The notes under the pieces are model-generated. The model was not told where the DNA came from. It did not search any database and saw only the letters and a list, made by a program, of their open reading frames with translations. The position numbers and the translations under genes are program-made. DNA of 64,000 nucleotides. Source: Aristolochia californica (taxonomy: Eukaryota; Streptophyta; Magnoliopsida; Piperales; Aristolochiaceae). Below are positions 54,950 through 64,000 of this stretch, piece after piece (the first letter of the stretch is position 1; each line of letters opens with the position of its first letter). The DNA lies in assembly GCA_029961685.1 (NCBI GenBank), contig JARWKL010000014.1:24339137-24403136 (forward strand), in the 5' to 3' direction.

Positions 54950-55733
54950 TTTGCCTACAGACCTATCCTCCGCTAGCCAGAAGTTCCTTGGCATCGTCCT
55001 TCCCAGCCTAGGAAAGTTGATGATCTCTGCCTGCATCACCTTCATCCCGTGGGGTTTATGGAACGAGAGAAACCATATGCACTTCAATGTCAATTTTGAA
55101 TCTCCGGAGAGCGTTGCTGACATCATTTCGAGGAATATTTCTTCTTGGCTTCATACCAAGAAGGCCTTTTCCCCTTTTCTAGGTTCTTCCATTCGAGACA
55201 GTTGACGCTGCCTTGCTCAATTGCATGCTTACTCGAGGCCTCTCATTGTCTTGGAGTGGTCTCCGCCTCAGCCCGGATTCCTCAAGTTAAATTTTGATGG
55301 CTCTTCTCTTGGTAACCCCCGGAAAAGCCGGTTTTGGAGAAGTCTTTTGTGATTCCTTTGGTAGCCAAATCATCTACTTTGCTGGCTCATTGGAGACTGC
55401 TGATTCGACAACGGCCAAGCTTTATGGCCTCCTCAATGGTTTTCACATCTTTTGTGACCATTGCAGCGGTCCTCTCCACATTGAAAAGGACTCCATGGAG
55501 GTGATTAGTTGCTGTGCTCATGCTTTTGCTACCACCCTCCCCTCGTGGCGCCATTGGGATATTGTTTCCGACTTTGATTGTATGTGGTATCACATTCCAA
55601 GATCCGCTAATTTTGTTGTTGTTCTTGTGAAACAGGGAGCTTCCCTCCAAGCCCTTGTTGTTTGGGTTTTTCTCCCTTCAGCTTTTGTAATCTTTTTGTG
55701 CTCTTTAATATAACCATCTTTTTTAAAAAAAAA
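54950..55733 (+). mobile_element. 5'-truncated LINE (zf-RVT and RNase H) with poly-A tail
   Basis: 54951-55203 reads LPSLGKLMISACITFIPWGL and WNERNHMHFN, the segment between RT and RNase H in plant LINEs. RNase H follows at 55260-55670 in two frames: LKLNFDGSSLG, TAKLYGLLNGFHIF, LHIEKDSMEVIS, HIPRSANFVVVLVKQGASLQ. It ends AACCATCTTTTTT and A9 at 55733. Stops and a frameshift near 55300 make it dead. Confidence 0.82.
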
Positions 55734-55739
55734 GTAACT

Positions 55740-58575
55740 TTTCTAATTCTGATAATTTTGACAATTCGCTTCAAGTTGGTGCAAAAACATTGAAAACACC
55801 CACCTAGGAACATGAATTGGGAAATGGACCCACTACTGCTTCCTTGGTGAATATATTTGCCAATTGATTCTTGAAGGGAATGTAATGCATGTTGATAATT
55901 CTAGCACATAGCTTTCGACAAACAAAGTGACAATTAATTTCATTATGTTTAGTGCTTTCATGAAAAAAACGGATTGGTTGCAATGTGCATGACAACCGGA
56001 TTATCACAATGAAGTTGCATAGGAGCTGATGTGGAGAACCCAAGTTGAATCAAGAGGGATTTCAACCATAACATTTTGAGTATAGTATGAGCCTTTGTGT
56101 GGTATTCAGCTTCGACACTCGACCTTGCCACAATACTTTGTTTCTTGTTGCGCCAAGTAACAAGATTGCCACCTACCATTGTGCAATAACTGGAAGTAGT
56201 TTTCTTACCATCTAGAGAACATTCCCAGTCTCTATTTACAAATCCTTCAATGTTAATATGTGTATTCTTCTTAAAAACTTCCTGTCTTGTTTTTTTTAAA
56301 GATACCTCAATATCCTCTCTAATGCTTGCCAGTGAGATAGTTGGGCTGATGCATGAATTGACTAATGACACTTACAAAAAAGAAATATCAGGTTGTGTCA
56401 CTGTAAGATAAATGAGCTTACCCACTAATCTTTAGAACTTGCCTCTGTCCACTTCCTCTCCTAAACCAACATCAGGTCCATGGGTGTATCTATAGGCTTA
56501 CTCCATAACATACCACTTTCTTCTAATAAATTCAACACATACTTCCTTTGAGAAAGAATAAATACTATGCTGAGATTGCAAATCGTCATTGTTGAAAAAG
56601 TATCGAGTAGGCCAAGATCTTTAGTTCGAAAAAAACTTGGTTTTTTTAATCTGCTAAATGCCACTTATATCCCTCCTTGTTAACGCCCGTAGTTGTTTCT
56701 GAGTGGACCCTGGCCTCGGTCGGTGTCCTTAAGTTAAACTTTGATAGCTCCTCTCTCGGCAACCTTGTGTTAGCGGGTTTTGGCAGAGTTGTTCGTGAAT
56801 CTCTAAGGAACTAGATGATCTCCTTTGCGGGCCCTCTCGGTATTGCGGATTCCATGACGGTCGAGCTCTACGACCTCCTTAATGGGCTCCGTGTCTTCCG
56901 TGATAATTGCACTGGCCCCATTAACATCGAGGGAGATTCTAAGGTGGTGATCAGTTGGTGTGAGCATTCCTCAATGCCTCCATGGTGTCATTGGGACACT
57001 TTTTTTGAAATTATGGAAATTGTCAGCTTGTTTGATTGTTTTTGGTCTCACATCCCGAGATCAGCAAATTCCGTGGCCGATGGTTTGGCCAAGGAGGGAG
57101 CTTCCTTGAAATCTCTTGTTGTTAGGGATTAGCTCCCCCTTTTTTGTTTCCTTTGGTTCTTTCTCTTAATAAAATCACCTTTCATCAAAATAAATATAAT
57201 ATCATCCACATACACTGCTATAAGGATCAACTAATGACTCGTATGCTTAACAAATATAGAATGATTAGTATCACACCTCTTAAAACCAAAACCAATCACC
57301 TCTTGATCGAACTTGTCAAACTATGCTTGTGGAGACTGTTTAACTATATAGATTTTTTCTCGTGGCACAACTTCTCTCTCTCAACGTAAAAACCTAGACG
57401 TTGCAACATACAGAGTTTTTCTCTCAAATCATCATGAAAAAAAGGCATTCTGACATCTATTTATGAAGAGAAGAATCAGAATTTGCAGCAAAAGAGATTA
57501 AAACACGTGCTGAGTTTGACCTTTTGCCATTGGAGAGAAACTTTCTTCAATGTCAATACCATGGACTTGTGTATAGCTTTTTGCAACTAGTCTATCTTTA
57601 AGATGAGAGATACTACCATCTGCATTATGTTTAATAGTAAACACCCATCTACACCCCACAGGTTTCTTACCATGTGGTAAAATGGTTAAGTCCCTTGTAT
57701 GATTATCATAAATAGCTGCCATCTCTTCTTCTATGGCAGCCCTCCACTTTGGATCTTGTAGGGCCTCTTGATAATTTTTGGGAAGAGAAGAGAAGAGATG
57801 ATTACAAGAAAAGAACAACAACCAAAGGACAATCTCTGTGTAGAAAGAAAATTGGAAATAGGATGAAAAGTTGATGGTTTTTTAACACAAAAATGAGGTT
57901 CTTTTCAATCGAGTATCATATGGGGGTCCAAAAGGAATTGGAGATATAGAAGTAGGACTACTAACCTCAAAATCAGCAGATGGTCTGGGTGAGTGGTCCG
58001 CCAATGGAGAAGAGGGTTCAACAATTGGTGCATCCGACGGCTGTAGTATAGGCTGGTTCAAAGGTACAAGTGGTTTAGGTATACTTACAGAAGGTGAAAA
58101 CATGGAGGAGGAGAAGACTCTACCCGAGAATAAAAGGGCCGATCTTCAAAAAAAGTGACATTGGCTGAACCAAAAGTTCAATGTAAAGATGGATGATAAC
58201 ATACATAACCTTTTTGATTTTTAGAGTAACCAAAGAATATACACTTTAAAGCTTTTGGGTCAAATGTATAGCGGCCAAATGAGAAATCATGAACATAAGA
58301 CACACCCAAAAACTCTTAGAGCAAGAGGAAAAAGAGTAGCATCAGGAAAGAGTGCTGAATAAGGCAACTTTGCACCTAGAACAGTTGAATGCATCCTATT
58401 AATAAGATAACATGCTATAAGGACTGTATAAGGCCATTTAAAAAAAAAAAAAAGACTGTATAAGGCTAATAAAATTGAGGTACATTTATAAATATTATAG
58501 TGCACAACCGACTTCCAACAAATGTCTATTTTTGTGTTCAGCTATAGCAATAGAACAGACTTTGTTTTGATACTA
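55740..58575 (-). mobile_element. Copia E: decayed minus-strand copia split by a LINE
   Basis: RNase H is at 56371-55804 (SSYCTMVGGNLVTW, QSIVARSSVEAEYHTKAHT, HCDNPVVMHIATN, ANIFTKEAV), RT at 56670-56461 and 57821-57200 (PKNYQEALQDPKWRAAIEEE, GCRWVFTIKHNADGSISHLK), the linker at 58103-57882 and integrase to 58563 (AEHKNRHLLEVG, MHSTVLGAKLPYSALF). A LINE fragment (56690-57190) lies within RT. At 58566-58580 TTTTGATACTATGTTAAAG resembles a primer site followed by an LTR start, which would mean an internal deletion of gag and protease. No 3' LTR is clear at the left end. Confidence 0.8.
56690..57190 (+). mobile_element. 5'-truncated LINE inserted in copia E
   Basis: RNase H blocks: VLKLNFDSSSLGNLVLAGFG, then 56815-57129 ISFAGPLGIADSMTVELYDL, INIEGDSKVVISW, SHIPRSANSVADGLAKEGAS, SLVVRD and stop. 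The 3' end TTAATAAAATCACCTTTC plus CAAAATAAA marks the degenerated tail at about 57190. Copia E's RT continues on both sides. Confidence 0.82.
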
Positions 58576-58625
58576 TGTTAAAGTTGGGCTCAAGTGCATC
58601 TCAAAAAAAAAAGAGGAAAGACGAG

Positions 58626-61600
58626 ATGGCTGGACGAGGGGTCGGTCAAGGAGTAACTTCCTCCCACCAACCATCTGGGGAACGAAGTAACTCCCACCCA
58701 ACGATCATTCCCTCTGATCCAGCACCTCTAGTAAGACAGTGCCCAGGATGGGGCGAAGATCGAACCAGTCTGGGGAAGTAGCACTGGCAGCAGCAGCAAC
58801 GAAAAGGTAAACAATCGGAAGAAGAAGACAAGAAGGAAAAATAAAGTATTGACTCTGAAGATAGTTCAAGCGAGAGATGGCAAACTGTAATCTCGAGATC
58901 CTCACGCTGAAGGATCCTAGTGGAGGATCCAGCTAGATACGAATTCCGGAATGGAAAAGCAAAGCTGACTTTTCGAAAGAGGAAGGAGAAGAGTGGGGAG
59001 GCCATCCATATTCATGCACAAGAGGAGGGAAAAAATCATACATCTCCCTCCTGATCTCCGCAGTCAGCTATTTCCTAGACATCTTCAGGAAAGTCCAATT
59101 AGGGAACACGGGAAGAAAATACAGTAGATCACTCCTCACCGGGGATCTAGAATTCCAAGTATACATCCAGTATCATGGAGGACTTCTTGAATGCGTCATC
59201 CACCAAAGACGTGACCAAATGATAATGGGTATGATTTTTCTTCCACAGCTCTCCACTTCTGGAATGGGATGGAAACGCTTTGATCAAATACTCCGGCAGC
59301 TAGCCACATCCCAAAAAATCCACTCACAACCCAACGCTTCACACCAGTCAATTCTGTCGCCTCCACCTGATCCTCCACCGGAGAAGACTCAGGTCTTCAA
59401 AACCAATTGTCTAACACCACCACCAATATCACTCCCTCAAGCTTCACCCCAAAAAAACTAGTTCTCTATATCCCTGCCAGCGCACATCGAATCTGAGGGC
59501 AAGCACAAAATGTCCCTGGCAGTACTCATCGAAGATCCGGAAATTTTTTTCACCAGCAAACAAATCCAAGAATGACTGCAAAAACGAAATATCATATCCA
59601 CAACCATCATCAAAGCTCATGAGAGGAGCTGGCTAATCAATTGTCATTCGGAGGAGGACCGCAGGAGACTACATTCACTGAAGACAAAGACTAATTCAAT
59701 GATCCTTCACATGACCAATTGGAGCCCAGAACTCATAGCCCCCATCTCGGGGCAATGGGTGATCGTCAAAGGTCTTCCGGTGGAAATCCGATGTTGGCAT
59801 ACTCTGGAATGCCTCACAAAAGATTTTGGAGAGCTTATATGGGCCGAAAGCCAGCTAACGCAGCTTCACAAAGAAATTTTTTTTCATCCGGCCAAAATCA
59901 CTGGTAAGTGGTTTATAGTTTTTTCATCTCTTGCGGAAAAACCACGATCTGGGTCTCCGTGGAATTTGGAGATCTGGAAATCCTTCCGGCAGCCAACTCG
60001 GAAGAAACCTCACGAAACATAACCCAGGCTAAGCCGACCCACCAGTTGCTGACTCGGAAACATCACTCGGAGGTCAATCGAACATGGGTTCCGAAAAAAA
60101 AAAAATCCGATCACACAAAATCAAACCCCATATCCCGAAACAGTCCAATCACTACCAATTCACAATAACCCTTTTAATGCCTCCACCGAAAAAGTTTCAA
60201 TCCACATAAATGCCTCCGCCGAAAAAATCCCATCTCTGAAATTTCCCTTGCCCACAGTGCCACTCCCCAATTTTCCCAAAGCATCTGCAGTATACCTGTC
60301 CCCAAACCCAAAATCTGACAAGATCTCTCAACCTGATCTACCGCCACATCCTTCACCTGACAAGGGGATTATAACTCTCATTACTTCCCCATGCTCACCT
60401 CCATCGCCGTCACACTCTGCCTCACCTCGACACATAAACCAAAAAAAGAAACACTTTCCCCCACACCTTTCTCTCCATTTCCCGAAAACCATCACCACCC
60501 TCTCAAATCAATGGTATTTCCAATGCCCCTATGATCTGGCAACCTCAAGCCCCGCATCGTACTTTTTTACATACAAAAAACACCTTTTCAACCATCAAAT
60601 CCACTGCCGTCGACCACATCAATTCCCAAAACCCCTCAGTCCACATCACACCGTCGTCCCGTCTTTTCATTTCTACATCACCCCCTTCCCCTCCACCGCC
60701 TAAAACCCTCGTTTCCCGAAGCAGTACCACTCGCCTGTCATACGCCAACCCCTCAGTCCACATCACGCCGCCCTCCCGTCCTTTCATATTTAAATCCCCC
60801 CCTCCCCTCCGCCGCTTAAAGCCCTCGTTTTCCGAAGCCGTACCCCTCGCCTGTCATACACAAACTCTCCCCCTTCCCGCGGCTTCTCTACCTCGATAAA
60901 CTCCCATTTCTCCCCACTTTCACCCACATTCTTGGCTCCTTCCCGAGGCTTACCTCCTGTGACCCCCTCTCCCTCAAACCTTCCACATCAACTCACCCAA
61001 CATCCCGTTCCTCTCGCCGTCTCATCAGACCCTTCCTCTCTGACACAAACCTCTCTATTTACGGCTCCCCCTCATGCCCTGCTAAGCCCTTCCCTCCTCT
61101 CCAATGAATCCACCTGGGATTTCTATCCCCCTCTTTACTCCCCTCCCCCCTTTTATATTCACTCTCCCACTATCCTCTGCCCCACCCCCCTTCGTATTAT
61201 CTTCCCCCACTCGAACACCATGGAAACCTCAACCCCCAAAACAATCACCCCTCCCCTGCACACCAATACTGGAAAACAAAATGCCAACACCCCCTTACCG
61301 GTATACCTATTCCAGGAAAAAAAAAGGGAAAAATAAAGCCAAAAACAGCATCCCCGCACCTTCCGAAAAAAACACTGAAAAAGATAAAGTCAAAGACACT
61401 ACACCCCCCCCTATTGGATTTTCCCCTTGATTGGTACGATCACCCTCTTGCATTCCCCTCTGGAATCCCCCCAATTTGGTCCGACCTCCCCCAACTATAA
61501 CCTCTGAATCTACCCCAACCATGACCTTCACTCCAATCCACGGGATGCGCACCTCCTATTTCTGCTGGAACAAGAACAAGACTTTCCACGGGAGGAATTT

Positions 61601-61680
61601 TCAGAAATGATGGAGCTCGCCAACATCTTCTGTGTGGGCTACCTTGAAGCTGGCGCTGTGGCGCGGAATATCAACACCCA
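58626..61680 (+). pseudogene. LINE ORF1 remnant and long Pro/Ser-rich region
   Basis: ATG at 58626 opens 51 codons (MAGRGVGQGVTSS...) and then stops. A recognisable ORF1 part lies at 59500-60020: EIFFTSKQIQE, CHSEEDRRRLHSLK, MILHMTNWSPELIAPISGQW and VIVKGLPVEIRCWHTLECL, resembling the DUF4283-type RNA-binding region of plant LINE ORF1. From 60030 to 61500 the sequence is Pro/Ser/Thr-rich in every plus frame and low in complexity (CCCC/TCCC-rich); no zinc knuckle is visible. Frames there are broken and I do not count them as genes. Confidence 0.6.
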
Positions 61681-61689
61681 CCGTTCTCC

Positions 61690-62435
61690 ATGATCGTTCT
61701 ATCATGGAATGTTAGAGGACTCGGCTCTTTGGCCAAGTGAGCCCTCATTAGAGCGGCGCTTTTTGATGTTAAACCAAAAATTGCTATTCTTCTTGAAACT
61801 AAGATGCAGTCTTTTGATTACTCAATGTTTGTAATTTATGGTATGACACCAACCTAGCGTGGGCAAATGTGGATGCAATTGGCCATTCCGGTGGCATAAT
61901 TGTCATCTGGGATCCAACTGCTTTTGATGCTATTTCCATCGTTCCGGGACAATACTCAATCGGTCTCCAACTCCTGGATCACAACCTTGGTACTTCTTGG
62001 GCGCTAGCCGGCATCTATGGGCCAACTCGTTATCGTGACCGAGCATCTTTCTGGGAGGAAATTTTTCAGCTTGTCCAATTATGGGAACTCCCTTGGCTCC
62101 TTGGAGGAGACTTCAATGCGACTCTACTTTGCTCTGACAAAAGTCCTCCTGCCTCCCGTACGTCATCAACCATGAGAGCTTTTTCTGATTTTATCAATAG
62201 TCTTGCTCTATCCGAGGCTCCTCTCTCAGGGAAAAAATTCACCTGGACAAATTGTCAGAATCCCCCTATTTTGTCTAAATTGGACATATTTTTTGTCAAT
62301 ATAGAATGGAACCTTCTTTTCCCAAACGCCTTTGGCCAAGTCCTAAACAAAATAGGATCTGACCATTGGCCTATCCAACTCAACACTCGGCTAGTTACGT
62401 GGGGAAGATCTCCCTTTCGGCTTGAGAACGCCTAG
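61690..62435 (+). pseudogene. LINE ORF2: apurinic-type endonuclease domain
   Basis: ATG at 61690 reads MIVLSWNVRGLGSLAK and then meets TGA. Further on it has AILLETKMQ (metal-binding Glu), a frame change near 61830, and the open frame 61869-62435: SGGIIVIWDP, LAGIYGPTRYRDRASFWEEI, LGGDFNATL (catalytic Asp), LSGKKFTWTN, LDIFFVN and GSDHWPIQL (catalytic SDH). These are the exonuclease-endonuclease-phosphatase motifs that nick target DNA for LINE insertion. Confidence 0.85.
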
Positions 62436-62639
62436 TTATTAACCGAGGCTTTCATCCCTTCTTTGAAAACGTGGTGGCTCGAGTTGGAAAATCATCCGAA
62501 CCCGGGCTGGGCCCTCCTTCAGAAACTCAAAGCCGTCAAGACAAAGATCAGACTGTGGGATAAAAATCACCGAGTTTCTGCTGCTTCCCAGAAAGATTCG
62601 ATTCGCCGCCGCATTTTTGAGCTGGATCTACTGAAGGAA

Positions 62640-64000
62640 TAGAGGTTAATCTCTCCTACTGATTTAATGGTTAGAAATAATTTAAATTCTGAATATCTTA
62701 TGTTTCTTCGTTCTGAATCTGTCCGTTGGAAACAACGTTCAAGATTACGTTGGATGGCTGAGGGTGATGGCAATACAATGTTTTGCCATTCCATCGCCTC
62801 GGCCAGGAGGAGGACTAACCGTATCACTACTCTCTGTAACGGAGACCAAGTGGTTACGGATAGTGCCTCCATATCTAACCTTTTGGTGAAGTACTTCGCA
62901 AAGCTATATTCAAAAGTCTGTTTCAGAAGACCAAAACTCCATCAGCTCGACTTCGAGCGCATTTCAGCTGAAGACGCTGCTGATCTTGAAAAACCATTTT
63001 CCTCAGAAGAAATTGAACAGGCTGTCCTTGACCTTCCTAAAGATAAAGCCCCCGAACTAGATGGCTTTAATGGTGAGTTTTATCACTGTTTTTGGGACCT
63101 GTTAAAAAATGATGTTTGTGCCCTCGTTCACAATTTTCACCAAGTGGGAATAACTCACTCTGGAATCGGCGCATCTTTTATTGCACTTATTCCTAAAAAA
63201 ACTAATTTGGAGTTACCCAAAGATTTTCACCCTATTAGCCTCACTTCCAGTTCATATAAAATTATTGGGCGTCTATTGGCTAATCGGCTGAAAGCAGTCC
63301 TTTACAAGGTAATTAATCCTTGTCAAAGTGCTTTTATCCGAGACAGAAACATCCTGGACTCTTCTCTAACAGCTCATGAACTCCTTTGATTCTTTAAAAA
63401 AATCTTCCCTTCTAAGGTTTGTTCTGAAAATTGATTTTGAGAAAGCTTTTGATCGGGTTGATTGGAAACTGGTGGACTATCTTTTTGACCGTATGGGTTT
63501 TGGCACGAGATGGAAATTCTGGATGAGGAGCTTTATTTCCTCTCCTTCTTATTCTGTCTTGGTAAATGGGAAACCTCGAGGTTATTTCAAAGTTTCTAGG
63601 GGGATAAGACAAGGCGACCCCCTATCTCCATTTATTTTTACTCTTGTTGGAGAATACCGTACCTCTATGATCCGGTTTGCAAAACGTTTGGGTTGGCTAA
63701 GTCCTGTTTTTTCTGATACAAACCAAGAAGTTGCCGTTCTACAGTATGCTGATGGGTCCATGAGACAAATCAAACACATGAAAGCAATTTTGAACATCTT
63801 TGAATTGACCTCGGGTCAAAAGATAAGCTGGGAAAAAACATCAATTTTTGGATTTAATATTGAAACCTCTATTCTCAACTCAATGGCGAACTATCTGGGT
63901 TGTAAGGTAGCGTCCGTTCCGAGCACATATTTGGGCTTACCTTTGACTCCGCTTCTGCCTACGAAAAACTCCTGGTTTCCGGTTGTTGAGCGGCTTGAAA
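62640..64000 (+). pseudogene. LINE ORF2: reverse transcriptase domain (incomplete)
   Basis: 62667-63389 reads RWKQRSRLRWMAEGDGNTMF (segment before RT), FSSEEIEQAVLDLPKDKAPE, LDGFNGEFYHCFWDLL, FIALIPKK, HPISLTSSSYKIIGRLLANR and QSAFIRDRNI. A stop at 63387 and frameshift lead to KIDFEKAFDRVDW, SRGIRQGDPLSPFIF and LQYADGSM, where the catalytic Y/F-A-D-D box has Gly for the second Asp. The frame then continues open to 64000. With that Asp lost, this copy cannot reverse transcribe. Confidence 0.86.

Larger units (their letters stand above)
52720..64000 (+). other. Probable giant intron (over 11 kb) of the methyltransferase gene, or its 3' break
   Basis: A donor GTAATTTTT follows the last SET exon. 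I searched by eye on the plus strand for the expected post-SET exon and found none. The stretch 52720-53390 is AT-rich without features. From 53400 on, it is a series of LINE and LTR remnants described separately. Confidence 0.6.
58590..64000 (+). mobile_element. L1-type LINE, long copy running off the right edge
   Basis: Plus-strand order: 5' region, ORF1 remnant (to about 61680), ORF2 with endonuclease (61690-62435) and RT (62640-64000). It cuts copia E's integrase/LTR at about 58575-58590. The RNase H and poly-A end would be beyond the window. Because the same family's 3' ends occur three times in this intron, this may be the longest local copy of that family. Confidence 0.82.

Noticed and set aside
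60248..61430. Several Pro/Ser-rich frames of 80-150 codons
   Set aside because: All plus frames are open because of CCC/TCC-rich sequence within the LINE ORF1 region; no start context, domain or consistent frame.
1..64000. CRISPR arrays, bacterial operons, rRNA or tRNA genes
   Set aside because: No regularly spaced repeats, no ribosome binding site patterns and no foldable RNA genes were found; all features are those of a plant nuclear genome.

Overview
This window is plant nuclear DNA. It holds one single-copy host gene beside, and partly invaded by, a dense nest of transposable elements. The evidence is spliced exons with GT/AG borders, Ty1/copia and Ty3/gypsy chromovirus elements primed from initiator-tRNA-Met sites, L1-type LINEs, a hAT transposon and a TRIM. 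The SET-domain gene and a phototropin-like exon point to a flowering plant. I cannot name the species. Introns of many kilobases suggest a TE-rich genome.

Region 1 (1-9733) is four nested layers. A plus-strand copia (A, 1-4450) sits in a minus-strand copia (2, 4451-7647). That sits in an LTR fragment (7648-7900), which sits in a plus-strand copia (3, 7901-9733).

Region 2 (9734-35820) is one minus-strand copia (B). Its two LTRs lie about 25 kb apart because other elements inserted between them: a solo LTR; a second minus copia (C) whose 3' LTR was split by a 3.9-kb hAT element and another solo LTR; a 434-bp TRIM; and a stack of four chromoviruses (G1 plus, G2 minus, G3 minus inside G2, G4 plus). 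G3 is complete, with both LTRs and a 5-bp target duplication. Seven missing segments can all be explained by one large deletion whose scar is near 22752. The hAT element carries what looks like one exon of a phototropin LOV2 domain behind a short in-phase first exon.

Region 3 (35821-41940) is another minus copia (D) that has lost its 5' LTR, followed by about 1 kb of repeat-marked sequence leading to the host gene.

Region 4 (41940-64000) is an ASHH2/SDG8-type histone H3K36 methyltransferase gene on the plus strand. Eight coding exons in perfect phase give 1,541 codons with CW, AWS and most of SET. The last SET and post-SET exons were not found by eye, so the last visible intron is longer than 11 kb if the gene is intact. 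That intron holds 5'-truncated LINE copies, a decayed minus copia (E), a possible solo LTR and a longer LINE that runs off the right edge.

Every element except possibly the TRIM, hAT and solo LTRs (which have no coding role to lose) carries stops or frameshifts. The only gene likely to make a functional protein is the methyltransferase. Coordinates of element ends were read by eye from TG/CA termini, primer sites, polypurine tracts and target duplications.
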